From Rattus norvegicus (taxonomy: Eukaryota > Chordata > Mammalia > Rodentia > Muridae), in NCBI RefSeq assembly GCF_036323735.1, contig NC_086027.1, positions 90,652,662-90,716,661 of the forward strand: a DNA stretch of 64,000 nucleotides. The letters are read 5' to 3'. Made by a program: the position numbers and the translations under genes. Positions 23,786 through 35,796 of this stretch are shown piece by piece. The notes beneath the pieces were generated by a model. The model was not told where the DNA came from and did not search any database. It saw nothing but the letters and a program-made list of their open reading frames with translations. The first letter of the stretch is position 1. Each line of letters starts with the position of its first letter.

Positions 23786-26430
23786 GTTTTCACTTTCTTT
23801 GCAAGTTTTCTAGAAAATGAAATTTTTCAATATTCCCACTCTTTCTCAATTGCACTTTAAAAAAAAAAGACTTACCAGCTATTTCAAAAGAGAATTAAGA
23901 AATGTCCCTGTCAATTCTTGGCATCTAGAAATAATGCATGAAGAATCCATGATAATCATCTGGACTATTTAAAGAGCTTTGGCCAATGAGATCTACCAGT
24001 TCTCCCAGACAGGTTCCCGGCTACCATGTTTGCTATAGCAGGTCATAAGCTATGTCATGTGCAATGATATCATCTACAACATGTCACCTGTTAGGCGTAG
24101 TGTGGAATGTTCCCAAAAGCCTCACTGTGATCCATTTCCTCCTGAGCAAAAGACAGAAAGAAGAATGCACATTATCAACAAAGAGCTGCATGCTGATATC
24201 CAGGGACTCTGGGTTTAAAATAATATTGCTTTCCCCATAGATAATCAAAACATAGATTTAGTGTTCTGAAGCATGACAGTTTCCCTCAGGGAAAGCATTT
24301 TTTTCTAACACAAAAATTCAAGGTAGTTGCACATACATGAACCAAGAGGACCCGGAACTTTCAACAAGCTGGGTACAAGCTGAACCAGAGGAGCAAACTA
24401 AGCACACTTAAAAGTAACAATAAGGATAAGAAGGATCGCAGTCAAAATCTGCACTGAGAGAGGTCACGGTGACCACTACCACACAGTGCCAAATGCCCAA
24501 GGCCTCCTTGGCCTGCTGTGTTGGAAGCTCTGGGCCAGGCTACAGCAGGCACCAGCCCCAGTTTTCACTTGCTTAACTTTTAGTGACAGCCAGTGGCTCA
24601 GGTTGCAAATTTGCTTATATTTAGAAGAACAGGTGTGTGACCCAGTTCTAAGTCAACTCAGTGCCCTCCTGGCTGGTGTCATCAGTGTCATTTAGATGTG
24701 CTTCATGGAACTATGACGACTTAATGCAGAAAAGGACACATGGCCCTGCTTTGCACTTAACTCTATGCCTATCATGGGGGAAGTATATATCACAATTTCT
24801 CTTCAGAGACTCCTTTCTTGCATCATTCTACAAGATTTGTTGGGAAACTTGACTGTCCCCCATTGTCTCAGGCTTTGAATAGTTTCATCCTTCGTAGGGC
24901 CACTATTTGTGTAAGCTGGGGACCCTGTGAGAAATGGGTCCTAGTTGGTTGAAGTAGGTCACCAGAAGCCACTCTGTGAAGGGAATGCCAGGTTCCTTCT
25001 TCCTACTACTCTTCCTCTGCAAACTGTTTCACAGAGTTTTAAATAGTCACCATCAAATGTTCTCTCTACCATAACTGAGCTACTCAGTGATTTTTTTTCC
25101 CCCACGATGCCCGATTGACCACTCAAAATCCAGGTGTCACAACACATCTCTCTTCCCTTAAGTTGTTTGGGACAGAGATTGTGGTGATAGTAAACAACAT
25201 GTCTGATAGAAAGTCTTTCGTAAACTATCTCATGACTCTTTGGGGAAAAATAAATAAAAAGAATCAGAAGTCCTGGGTTTTAATAAGATTTCAATAAAAA
25301 AACAAGTTGGCTCTTCCCTATGAGACCTGGGAAGGATCATAAGCTCTGGTGGTTAGCTTCTCCTTCTGCAATATCCCAATGTCATTGTGAATTCTAAAGG
25401 AGTTACCAGAAGGCTGAGCTTCATAAACAACAAAGTATCCCACCAATGCAGATTACTGTGAAAGAGGCAAAGTGTTCTTCTAAAGCTAATGCAAACGGAT
25501 AGAACAGGCAAAAGTACGCTGTGAGCAAGCTTGGGGTCCAGATATATGTGGGATTCAGGACCATGTCTTCTTGACAATGCAAGCTTTGCACCCACCTTCT
25601 TCAGTCACTATATCCTGACCAAATCGATGAAAGTATAAGTGAAGAGACTCAGCTCTGCTACAATGATGCCCTCCTGCCCGTGATGTCAGCCTTAGTAATT
25701 ACCCAGACATCCGTCTGCCTATTTGCATAGGAAGTGATGTGCAGCTTCTCTAAGCAGATACCAAGCAGAAAGTCTCTTCCTGAGAGAAGGAAAAGAAAGT
25801 TCTGTTCCCATTCAGATTTAACTTGTTTATACTGTAATAGGAATGATCATGAGTTGTTAGAAAGCTATGTATGGATGATTAAAAATGTTATGGAGAAAAT
25901 AATACCAATGTTCTACAAAGTAGCTTCACCAAAAAGTATCTTCTCTTAGACATTTTTTATTTACTTAATGCAATTACATTTCTTAATGTAAAACTTTTTC
26001 ACATTATTTTGGATATAATGATAAATATTAAGTGCACAAATGCATAAGACATCCATTCTTGTCACACATAGGCATTTGAAATGTAGTCAAAGTTTTTCTT
26101 GGACAGTTCATCTCCACTCATGTTCAAAATCCCCTTAGTTGTTCTAAAATGTGGATTAGAAGACTGTAAGACATCACTATAAAGTTACCTGCTTAATAGA
26201 CATGGGAATTCTATCATTATAAATCCCAGACCAGTAAACTCCTTCATGGTTTAGGAAAACAACTTCCCTCTGCAATGTGTTTGGATATGATTATTATCCA
26301 AGTCCACCTCAGCTGAACCTGTGATCAGTACTTGCACTTACAAGAGCATGGCACCCAGAAAGAGTTGTATATTGGCCATCACCTGACTGCATTTAAAGGA
26401 ATGTGAAGCTGTAGAAGCCAATCTGCTTGA
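23786..26430. other. Unassigned non-coding DNA
   Basis: No exon, RNA gene or named repeat is recognised. A compact TATTTGCAT octamer lies at 25719-25727. Short frames of 60-80 codons on both strands have no domain. Confidence 0.4.
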
Positions 26431-26509
26431 TTTTCTCCTTTCTGTCTCTGTCTGCCTCTGTCTGTCTGCCTTTTTGTCTGTCTTTCCCTCCCTCCCTTTT
26501 TCTCCCCCA

Positions 26510-26542
<33 letters not shown>
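26431..26542. repeat. Pyrimidine-rich tract followed by (CA)n
   Basis: TCTG/TCTC and TCCC units from 26431 to 26508 lead into about sixteen CA units (26511-26542). The two overlapping minus-strand frames here (ending in a poly-Val/Cys stretch) are repeat translations. Confidence 0.95.
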
Positions 26543-26544
<2 letters not shown>

Positions 26545-26879
26545 GCAATTGATGTTTGACTGTAATGGAAAGAACAAAGCATTATTTTAATATTGCCCTG
26601 CAAATAAAATGTCCAATTAAAGAAGAATCTGTGTAAATAATTTGTTCAGAAGGAGCTGTTTTCAAAGAATTAAAATATGTACTTTGTCCACTTATTATAA
26701 GAAATATATGGGTTATTCAAAAACAGAAAATAAGAAAATGTGCATCTTACCTAAACCTTGACAATTAAAGGCATCATACTCCAAAGACTAGTGGGAATGG
26801 GCAGAAACTGGTAGAGATTAAAGGCAAAAACACGGGAGAAAAGAGAAAGAAGGAGGTAGATATTTAGATGCTGTTTGTA

Positions 26880-26998
26880 TTCTAATGAAAAAGAAAAAGT
26901 ATGATTTTGGGTGGTTAGGGGAGAGAGTTGGGAGTGAGGAAAACAATGAAAAAATACTGCATGAAAAATATTTTTAATAAAAATAGCAATCAAAAAGA
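26880..26998 (+). mobile_element. Possible L1 3'-terminal fragment
   Basis: The stretch GAGAGAGTTGGGAGTGAGGAAAACAATG followed by ACTGCATGAAAAATATTTTTAATAAAAATAG resembles the last 100 bases of old murid L1 3'UTRs, ending in an A-rich tail at the right. There is too little sequence for a firm family call. Confidence 0.4.
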
Positions 26999-27052
26999 AA
27001 AAACAAAGTGGTAATACAGAAGAGAAGAAAGGGAAGAGGGCAGGTTAATGTA

Positions 27053-27341
27053 AGAGAAAGAGAGAAGAAGGAGAGGGAGAAGAGTAGGATGAAAAATGGT
27101 AGGGAAGAAAGAGAGCAAGAAAGGAGAGAAGATGGAAGGAAAGAGGAGAAAGAATAGTGAGAGATGAAGGGATGGGATGAGGAGAAAGGGATAGAAGAAG
27201 AGAAAGAAAGGGAAGACAGGAAAGAGGAAGGGAACTAAGGAGAAGGGGATGGGAAAATAGAAAAAGGAGATATAAGGGAAGGGAAGGAAAAGGAAGAGAA
27301 AGGAGGGAAGGGGAGTGGGGGAAAAGGAACAGAAAGAGGAG
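27053..27341 (+). repeat. Long polypurine (G/A) tract, about 290 bp
   Basis: The plus strand is almost only A and G for about 290 bases, built of irregular GGGAA, GAAAG and GGAGA words rather than one unit. The minus-strand 104-codon Leu/Ser/Pro-rich frame (27359-27045) is a translation of this tract. Confidence 0.93.
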
Positions 27342-28469
27342 TCTAAATGCAGCCACCATGGATCTTCGTGCTTGTATGCAGCATTCAGCTTGAAGTTAGT
27401 AAAATGGTCAAAAGCATATTACTCACTGGAGACCAGGTTTCTGGACACTGTGATCACATGAGCTACAGTTGTGATGCCTAACTTTTACTGAAAGTTTACT
27501 ATATCCTAGAAGTTCTCGTAAGCCCTTGAGATGCAATGCTGTCCATACTTAGTGTTCTATTCTACAACCATAACCCCAGCCATCACCTTCAGACTTAAGT
27601 CTACTTTGGTAATGAATGACTAGCAGAGGCGTCAATGGCTGCTCTTTCTCTAAGTTCATGATTAATTAACAAATTTCATTATTTGTTGAATTTTCTATTA
27701 TCCTTTCTGAAGATAAAGACAAGGCTCTCTGCGAACGCAAAGCGCTGGGTTAGCATAGTACAGCATCTGCTGTAGAATTCAAGTTTTCAGTCATATTTCA
27801 AGATAAACTTTAGAAGTTTTCAGATACATGGAGATTTCCTAGCTGTTTCAAACTCCCTCTACAGCTCCAAAATCTTTCACTTTCCTTACCCTCTTGTTTA
27901 TACTGGTTAAAGTTTTTTCTGGATAACTATGGGTTTTAGGGGAAAAAAGCATATCTTTCTGCTGTAGATAATATTACTTTTAAAGCTAAGAATCATTGTG
28001 TGTATATAACAAATACATTTCATGCATCAATGCATGTTTACTCATAAGACTGATGACCCATTGCATGGTAAAATACTTTGTGCAATCTTACAATAACTTC
28101 TAGAAACTTCTTTGAGTACTTGCTGGTAGAATGGTTTCCAAGACATCTTATTGAGATCAAAGGAATATTAATTTTCTGAGTCTGTGGATGATAAGCTTAC
28201 AATTCATTTAAGAAAATAGGATTTTCTATATGGTTTACACGGGGAAACACTAAAAGAAAGTTGTTTAAAAGACATTCAGTTTCAAAAAAAAGACAAGGAA
28301 TGGATGAGGAAGCAAGAGGAACCTAGGACTAAGTCTCCCCTACCCAAGGGCTGCATTCGTGGCATAAATGTGCTATGGAACTTCTGGGAGCTCAATCACT
28401 TTACACAGGTTCAACACAGAGTGGAAGGTGCAGAGAGCTGTTGAGAAGACATGAATTCTCATCTCTAAC
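27342..28469. other. Unassigned non-coding DNA with a possible MIR at 27472-27545
   Basis: 'TTTTACTGAAAGTTTACTATATCCTAGAAGTTCTCGTAAGCCC' resembles the antisense end of a MIR SINE (the 'TTTATTGAGCACTTACTATGTGCC' form), but it is weak. Nothing else is recognisable. Confidence 0.35.
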
Positions 28470-28822
28470 CAACCAGAGCTTCCAGGGACTAAGCCACTAC
28501 CCAAAGACTATACATGGACTGACCCTGGACTCTGACCTCATAGGTAGCAATGAATATCCTAGTAAGAGCACCAGTGTAAGGGGAAGCCCTGGGTCCTGCT
28601 AAGACTGAACCCCCAGTGAACTAGACTGTTGGGGGGAGGGCGGCAATGGGGGGAGGATGGGGAAGGAAACACCCAGAAAGAAGGGGAGGGGAAGGGATTA
28701 GGGGGATGTTTGCCCAGAAACCGGGAAAGGGAATAACACCCGAAATGTATATAAGAAATACTCAAGTTAATAAAAAAAAAAGATTAAGATGCTAAAAATA
28801 AAAAAAATAAAAATAAAAAAAA
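28470..28822 (+). mobile_element. 5'-truncated young L1 (3'UTR) on the plus strand
   Basis: The sequence is the L1 3'UTR in sense orientation: CAACCAGAGCTTCCAGGGACT at the truncated start, then 'GCAATGAATATCCTAGTAAGAG', the G-rich tract (about 28627-28712) and TCAAGTTAATAAAAAAAAAA. The tail is complex: after the first A10 it continues with AGATTAAGATGCTA and further A-rich runs to 28822. I see no convincing target-site duplication. It is collinear with 36969-37275 of the full-length copy. Confidence 0.92.
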
Positions 28823-30189
28823 GATGATGCTTAGACCGTCCTCCCTCTGGAGCCAGGGTGCAACCCACCCTATCATTTTACTTCAGTCTCTTTAATATGA
28901 CCTTCTAAACAGCCCGCACAAGCGAGATGTGCCAGCAAAATATAAGGAAAGGTATGGATTTAGCTAGAGAGATTTCATTGGTGTCTAAGTCTTTAAAAAT
29001 GGAAATTGGAACAATAATCCATTATCAAGAAGACATTTTCCAATGATTTTGCAACATCTCCCTATCTGTTCCCTCTCTTGTATGACTGTTTTTTTATATC
29101 ATCATATAATTATTCTGCCTAATTTCAACAACTACTTTGCAAATTTGGGACCTTTTTATATTTCCCTTTGAGTTATACCATAACAATATTTATTCTTTTA
29201 ATGGATTGCAAAACTATTGATTTCAAAATATAAAGACGTTACAGAAGAGTTTATTAAAGAATATTTTTCTTGCCAAGAACCACCAAAATTTCAAGACTAT
29301 CACCCTCAGTTAGTTCCAGCCTAGAGAGATAATGTCTGTATGCTTTCTTATAACTCTTATGGATGGCAGTTATCTCAAGGAGATTGCCTTAATCTGAATT
29401 TTTCAGACAACTTTGAGGTCGATGGTACTTAATTTTATGCAGGTATTCAGAGAGAAATGAATTAGCTCTACAGTGAGAGACACTGAGATTTTCCTCTTGT
29501 TGGATTAAAAAGGTAGGTTCTTAATATTGCTTTACTAGATTCTGGAAAACAAATAAATAAATAATGATCATCCAAAGATTCATAATCTGTAATGCAGTAC
29601 CACTTTGGAAATTAATTCCTCTTAGCTGGAACTTCAGTTTTATTGTACTAACCTAGGTGGATGACATCATCTTACATAATGAACGACATCTATAGCCAGG
29701 CTCACATTCCTAAGATATCACAAGACCTGAGATAAGAGTATGGACAGAACACATGAATCTTGTTTATTGGCCCTGTGGGGAATCGGCAAAAACCATAGGT
29801 TTAAAGTTCTTAAGACAACATCTATCTCTTTAGAAGTTTTCTTCAGTGCATAACTGTGTACAGAGATGCAATCCCTCAGATGTAGAAAAGGGCCTCGTCT
29901 CTCTGCCCTTGGTAGTTCTCAACCTGAAGCTCATATATGTTCAAGAAAATGTGACCTAGAGGCTTATTGTAGTTTATTGAGGGGAAGAATCACATAACTG
30001 TGATTCATTTCAGGAATCAATTTCTTCACTGGGATAAACATTGGCTAGCAATTGAGAAACAAGCCTGCTGAGTAAGGCTGGCTTAAAGCAAACAAGACAC
30101 AGGAAAACAAAATGGGGATGACTTTGAGTCTGGACCTAGGAACTCATGTCACTCATCATAGGACCTAGACAAGGGTTGCTTGCTTTTCA
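28823..30189. other. Unassigned non-coding DNA
   Basis: No gene, RNA or repeat family is recognised. The interval is AT-rich and without long frames. Confidence 0.4.
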
Positions 30190-30385
30190 CTGTTGGCTCC
30201 TTCATTTAGTGATTGTAATATCTGGGGTCAATTAGCCATTTCTTAGGACTTTATAAACTGAAAATAAGAACAGCATCTATTCCAGTACAGCTAGTGAGGA
30301 TTAAATGAGTAGAAGTCTGTCAAGAGTTGAGACTGGAGCTTGGCCCGTAGCAAGCTCTGCATATGTGTTTGTTAAGTCAACAAAT
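30190..30385 (+). mobile_element. MIR SINE remnant, sense
   Basis: 'GTGAGGATTAAATGAGTAGAAG' (30294-30315) is close to the MIR marker GTGAGGATTAAATGAGTTAA. It is followed by a degraded 'TGGCCCGTAGCAAGCTCTGCATATGTG', corresponding to the MIR 'TGGCACATAGTAAGCGCTCAATAAATG' end. The preceding 'CATTTCTTAGGACTTTATAAACTGAAAATAAG' follows the MIR 'CTCAGTTTCCTCATCTGTAAAATG' part. MIR is a mammal-wide tRNA-derived SINE. Confidence 0.7.
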
Positions 30386-30534
30386 TCCTGCTTCAAGACA
30401 AGCGCGTCACTCCTAGCTGTGTACACATAACGCACGCAAACGCCAATGCTGAGGCAACAAATCCTTCTCAGAAAGAAAATCACAGATCCACACAGCCTTC
30501 TTTTCAGAATTGCTCATGTTGCTTCCAGACATTG

Positions 30535-30661
30535 GCTATTTAATCCTCCCAGAACAACCAGAGGGAATTTACGCAAATAAACTTCTCCATTTACAGAAGA
30601 GAAAACAGCTACAAAGCAAGATGGCATGTGTTCCTTGAGTCCGCCCAAGGAGTCCAGCTTT
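30535..30661 (-). mobile_element. MIR SINE remnant, antisense
   Basis: The plus strand reads 'TTTAATCCTCCCAGAACAACC', then 'CTCCATTTACAGAAGAGAAAAC' and later 'TCCGCCCAAGGAGTC'. This is the reverse-complement order of MIR (AATCCTCACAACAACC, CCATTTTACAGATGAGGAAAC, TTGCCCAAGGTCAC). It lies only 150 bp from the sense MIR, in opposite orientation. Confidence 0.7.
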
Positions 30662-31710
30662 TCTCAATGCTTCCTCCTATCTCAGGTCCCTTTGCTCCTG
30701 AGCAGAAAGAAGAACTAACAACAATAACAAAAACAAAAACCCTTCAATATTAGATGTCAAATAATGTACATAAAAATGCCTTCACTGTGCACTATTTATG
30801 CAACTTTTGGAAGTTAGAGTTCTTTCTCTGTCTACTACAGGAAACTAAAAAAGTAAGTGCTATTAATGGAAATTAAGTTTCCATTCCAGTTTCATAAGCA
30901 GACAAGAAACTCAACATTGAAGCTTGGTTTAAAATAGTAATAACATCATATGTGTGAGTTCTGTTTAAATTAATATAAATGTGACCAGTTTCTTTTCTGT
31001 CCATTTATGGGAAATTGCTCAGTAGGTACATCTGGGAGAATATGGTAGTTGTGAGACACTTCAGAACAGATTCTGTTCACACATGATCAACAAGCTAAAA
31101 AGGCAGAAGTGAATGTGAGGAGGATTTGGGTACAGCTGACTTGACTGATTCATTCAACTTTCCCCTCCAAAAGTGTGTTAGTGAGCTTGGAAAAACAATA
31201 ATCTTTGTCCATAAAAGTTTCTTCATGACAACTCCTGTTTGTGCAAGAACTTTTGGATTTTACCCAGTGTACAAAATTGTCATAAAGGGACAAGAGAGAA
31301 ATAAACAGGAGAGGAAAGGACGGGTGAAAGCAGATATGGCAAGAAATAGAGATATGTAGTAACGTCCATAAGTAATTTCCATGCTAAGGCATGTTTGGAG
31401 GAATTAATAATTTCAAATACCAAACAACATGTTTATTACACAAATTTAGGATTAAATAATTAAATGAATTCTAGAAGACAAACTCAAGTGTATTTTAGCT
31501 CTCTGTTGCATGTGGCTACCATTGACATGCATCCATATATTACCTATGTCTGTAAATTCAAAGAAAAACTTAGTTCATATTTTACCCTGTGAGAATTTCA
31601 TAAATGTTTATAATGAATTTTAACTCCTTCTCATCTGAAGCATCCTATGCCATACCCCTCCTTCTACTAAAAGTCTTGATCTTCCCAAGAAGTTCAGTGT
31701 TCTTCCTATT
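30662..31710. other. Unassigned non-coding DNA
   Basis: Nothing recognisable. The frame at 31126-31359 (77 codons) has no known domain. Confidence 0.4.
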
Positions 31711-31814
31711 TGTGTGTGTGTGTGTGTGTGCGTGTGCGTATCTGTGTGTCTGTGTCTGTGTCTGTGTGTCCTGCAAGCACACACGTGTGTACCTGTGTTT
31801 GTGTTTGTGTGTGC
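31711..31814. repeat. (GT)n imperfect microsatellite
   Basis: Eleven pure TG units are followed by TGCG/TCTG variants to about 31814. The frame reading into CVCVCV is repeat-encoded. Confidence 0.95.
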
Positions 31815-32549
31815 ATCACTAAATTTAAATAAAGCTACCCAATAGGCATGGGTGGATGATTATTTACTCAAGCATGATAAACTTACTGGCAGTCACCCCA
31901 AGGAAGAAAGTGACCTTCCTCTCCCCAAATAACCTTAATTTCTAATATGCCACTTTCCACCCATGACAGAGTGTTGATGGCCAAGTAGTGTGTAGGTCTC
32001 CCCAACCCCAATAACACTTAAAATGAGGTAATGAGTGCATCAGCTATTCCATGCACAAAAGACACTGTTTCACAGAACTTGTCCTCAGATGCTAGCTCTT
32101 ACATTCTCTCTGTCCTCACTTCCGCCATGTTCCTAGAGCCTTTGGGGAGAGAGAGAGAGCTCAAGGTGGCCCAATCAGAAGCAAGCGCCTCACAGAAGTT
32201 TTGTCTACCTCCACCAGCTGCGAGTCTAGACATCAACTCTTAGCTTCCATCCACTGCAAAACATAAACTGTTGTCGGCATTGTGCTTTCTTCTGGATTAT
32301 TTTCAAGTCTTTAATTTATTCTAAGGTAATAAACAAAACATCAAAATTGTACATAGCTATGAGATTCGGGTTGGTACTTTAATTCGTAAACACATAGTAT
32401 AATGTTCAAGTCAAAGTAAACATATTTAGCTTCTCAAATTTTCATTATTTCTAATAGGGTAAACACATACAAAATCTTCCCTATGAGCTTTTGGAAACAC
32501 ATAGTACACTGTCACTATACACAGTCACCCTGCCATACAGCCACATAAT
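31815..32549. other. Unassigned non-coding DNA
   Basis: No exon or repeat family is recognised; the 70-codon frame at 32031-32243 has no domain. Confidence 0.4.
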
Positions 32550-32559
32550 AAAACTGCTT

Positions 32560-32657
32560 TTTTTTTTTTTGGTTCTTTTTTTCAGAGCTGGGGACTGAAC
32601 CCAGGGCCTTGCGCTTCCTAGGCAAGTGCTCTACCACTGAGCTAAATCCCCAACCCC
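32560..32657 (-). mobile_element. ID SINE (BC1-type) with 10-bp TSD
   Basis: Read on the minus strand it starts at 32657 with GGGGTTGGGGATTTAGCTC (A box TAGCTCAGTGG), continues 'GCACTTGCCTAGGAAGCGC' and the B box GGGTTCAGTCCCC, and ends in a tail with the AAAAAAAGAACC unit plus poly(A). This is nearly the sequence of BC1 RNA, the neuronal RNA polymerase III transcript that is the source gene of ID elements; ID amplification is much greater in rat than in mouse. A 10-bp direct repeat (AAAACTGCTT) lies at 32550-32559 and 32658-32667. The very low divergence indicates a young insertion. Confidence 0.96.
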
Positions 32658-33039
32658 AAAACTGCTTGTTTTTAATCAAGCCTAAGATCAACATCTCTCC
32701 ATTTTATCCTTCCCACTTGCCACTCAAGCTCTATGAGCTCCTCTTTTTTTTTGTATTCTGCAGATACGTGTGATCATGTGACTCTTGCCTTTCTTGCACC
32801 TGGCTATCTCAGTTATCATATTGCTTTGGTGAATCTTCATTGCCAATTCAACAGGGTTGAGAAATTCCATGGCTATCAGTGAAACACACATCCGGGCATG
32901 TCCATGAGGGCATTTCCGGTGAGAATTATCTGAAGCAGGGAAGAGATGCTCTGAATGTGGTGGATTCATCCATCCCATTGGAAGGAGAAAAGGAAAGACT
33001 CAGAAAAAAAGGATAGTATTCTAGGTTTTCAGTTTCCTG

Positions 33040-33206
33040 GTTTGTCTGGGTTTGGGACCAGGACTCATGTTCCAATAATTATACCATCCCTGTCATGGTG
33101 GACTGTGCCCTCAAACACAAAACTAAAATAAATCCGTCTCCCTCAAGTTGCTTCTTGTCAGGCATTTGGTCACAACAATGAGAGAATGAACTAATACATC
33201 CAATTA
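33040..33206 (+). mobile_element. 3' end of an unnamed rodent interspersed repeat
   Basis: 'GTCATGGTGGACTGTGCCC' and 'AAACTAAAATAAATCCGTC' followed by 'TCAAGTTGCTTCTTGTCAGGC' and 'CACAACAATGAGAG...ACTAATAC' match the end of a very common rodent repeat. Its consensus reads like 'GGACTGTACCCT...AAATAAACCCTTCC...AAGTTGCTTTTG...CAGCAACAG...ACTAAGACA'. The same family recurs at 49988-50440. I cannot name it. Confidence 0.6.
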
Positions 33207-33563
33207 TCTCCATTCCATCCATCCATGTCCTTGCAGATGATGGGATAGTGGCTAGACACTATTCCCCTGTGCACTGTAATTAATACCTTCGAATACTATC
33301 AAATTCTGAGTCTTTTCTTTTAATATTCAAGATTATTCTATTCACATTCATTTTGACCACTAAGCTCCTTGAATTTTAGCTTTGTTTTATTACTCTGTGT
33401 ATTCGGTTTTCACTTTTTAATTCTTTCCCCCTTTTCCGTGTCTCTACTGTTATGATTTATGTCTTTGCATCGTTTACAGAAGGAACATTCTAGCTTCTTA
33501 GACGGGTTATAGGAGAAGTCTATGATTTTCATGCTGTCTGTCTCTTCAGCTCTGTAACCATGC

Positions 33564-33566
<3 letters not shown>
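33207..33566. other. Unassigned non-coding DNA
   Basis: No gene or repeat family is recognised. Confidence 0.4.

Positions 33567-33615
<49 letters not shown>
33567..33615. repeat. (AG)n microsatellite
   Basis: About 24 pure AG units, followed 55 bp on by a T-rich run (33665-33692). The minus-strand SLSLSL-containing frame is repeat-encoded. Confidence 0.97.
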
Positions 33616-33617
<2 letters not shown>

Positions 33618-33692
33618 TTCAGATGTCTGAATTGTTTGTTTCTTAATACTGTGGTGTCTCTGCCCTTGAATTTGTTTTTTGTTTTTTTTTTT

Positions 33693-35419
33693 TTTACTTG
33701 TCCTGTCTTTCCTACAGTGATCATTATTGAGGCATGGTCTATTGCTATGCTAAATTCTGTATTCCAAGGTCTAGTTTCCTCAAGACAAGTGAGTCTTCAA
33801 GCATGCCAGCTTTCGTTGTGCAAACCTTGCTCCTAATTAAAAACTATTGGTTGAATATAAATGCTGACAGGCTATAGGTGGGTAGAAGAGAAGTAGACAG
33901 GATTTCCATTCCTCGGACGTGGGGATCAAAGCAGAGACCATGAGAGAGAGGAGGAAGGTACCATGTGGTAGGTGGATCAGGAGCACATGTCCAGGAGGGC
34001 CAGCCAGACGGAGTAGGAACAACCCAGGCAGAACATGACAAGTGATATCTCAGGGTTATTGATAGGGAAGTAGACAACATAGCATAGAGAGTTGATATCT
34101 GTCCAGCTCTAATGCTTTAAGATTTATTATAAATATAAAGGTTTTGTGTTTTTTATTTGGGAAATGGCTGCGGTTAGGTAGAAACCCCTAAATAATATTT
34201 CCTACAACAGATCATGATACATTATTTTATCGGCCTAAGTTTCATTGCTTTTATCCAAACTTGTCTTCTGTCATCATCTCTCGAGTCCTCCAAAATATCT
34301 TCAGAACCATCCTGAGTGTGTCATAGCTTCTAGGAACACCATCAAATCACCTTCTGCAAAAGCAAGTTTATGACTTATAAATAAGTGGATGTCAAGAGCC
34401 TTCTGTTTGTACATAACATATCTTCATGAGAGACCTAGCAATTTCCTAATAGGAAAGTCCTTTTCCTGTACACTAAATGGCAGCTAGTGTCTTTGGGTTG
34501 ACAAAATGAGTAGCCTATTAAGACAGACAAGGGATAGGATTGAAAGAAAACCACAAACACAACGCAACACTGGTAGACACTTGGGTAGACACATAAAGGA
34601 TACCCTACATTTACAGGAAGGGATTTGAACATAGTAGTCTTGTGTTGAATCTATACTTGGAGGTCATATAGGTAGTTCTCTGCATTACACTCAAAGAATT
34701 CCACTCTGTTTAATCAGCGATATCTCTAAGATATCTAGGTATTGTGTCAGAGCAGAGTAAGAAATTTCAACCAAGATCTAGCTCAGAGTAAACAAGGAAG
34801 CACCAATAAAATTAGTCTCTCACAATCTTTATTCTTAGCTCAGCCATGACTGGAAATATGGTCATAGCTTCAAAACCACAGTTTTCAAAGCAAAGGGCAA
34901 GAGCTGCTTAAAATGAAAGATGACACTTGGGTCTTCACAAAAACCCAGCTCATAACCTAGCCTGCTTCCGACAGGTTCTGTCTGCACACAGGGCAAGCAT
35001 CTGTGCCTTTCTGCTTTGAGTGCTTTACAAGGTAAATAAAACAGCCTCTCACAAAGCTCTGTGCCCTCAGAGAAACAATTTGAAGGGTCTCACTAGCTTA
35101 CAAACCAATCTCCCAAAGACGCTGTGCTGACAGACGTCACCTCTCTCTTTGCAAGGTTCCTACTTTTCATAGCAGCAGTGAGAAACATTTGCAACTTTCC
35201 AAAGAGTGAGAGCAACTGTCAAAGCAGACATAGAAGGAACAAGAAGGTTCAAGAGAGCATGGCGGAGACTGGTAGGAATTAAACACAATCAGCAGGGTCC
35301 ATGAGAGATGGAAAACCCCCTCTGGGCAAAGTCACTCTGTGCCTGCTGCAGACTGCTCTGTCAGCCTCCTTGGGATGCTTTCTCCCTGGATTTAGCTAGT
35401 CAGTATTGTTTACACTCCA
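33693..35419. other. Unassigned non-coding DNA
   Basis: No gene or repeat family is recognised. Short overlapping minus-strand frames at 33837-34080 lie in two registers and have no domain. Confidence 0.4.
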
Positions 35420-35432
35420 AAGAGAGAGAGAG

Positions 35433-35486
<54 letters not shown>

Positions 35487-35555
35487 GAAGGAAGGAAGGA
35501 AGGAAGAAAAAGAAAAGAAAAGAAAAGGAAAGAAGAGAAGGAAAAGAAAAGAAGA
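35420..35555. repeat. Compound (AG)n(GAAA)n(GGAA)n purine repeat
   Basis: The run passes from AG to about thirteen GAAA units, then about five GGAA units, then irregular GAAAA words. Purine-rich sequence continues to about 35670. The Lys/Glu-rich 97-codon frame at 35308-35601 is largely a translation of the repeat. Confidence 0.97.
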
Positions 35556-35742
35556 CCTACAATGTATGTTTGTCCTGGTTAAAGGGGGAAGGAAAAAATA
35601 GAAATTAAGAGGAGAATGGAAAGGGGGAGGGAAAGAGGCAATACAGAAAGGGGTGGGGTAGGGGAAGAAGGCTCTCAGCTAAAAAAATCCAGGTTGTAAG
35701 TTAAGATAGATTCACCAGTACAACCCTTACAGCTTGCACATA

Positions 35743-35796
35743 GTTTTTTTGGTTGGTTTGTTTGTTTGTTTGTTTTTGTTTGTTTGTTTGTTTTTC
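35743..35796. repeat. (TTTG)n simple repeat
   Basis: TTTG units with one TTTTTG interruption. The hydrophobic start of the 115-codon plus frame at 35734 is encoded by this run, so that frame is not evidence for a gene. Confidence 0.95.

Noticed and set aside
27045..27359. 104-codon Leu/Ser/Pro-rich minus-strand protein
   Set aside because: It is only the translation of the polypurine tract.
35308..35601. Lys/Glu-rich 97-codon protein
   Set aside because: Most of it is encoded by the GAAA/GGAA simple repeat.
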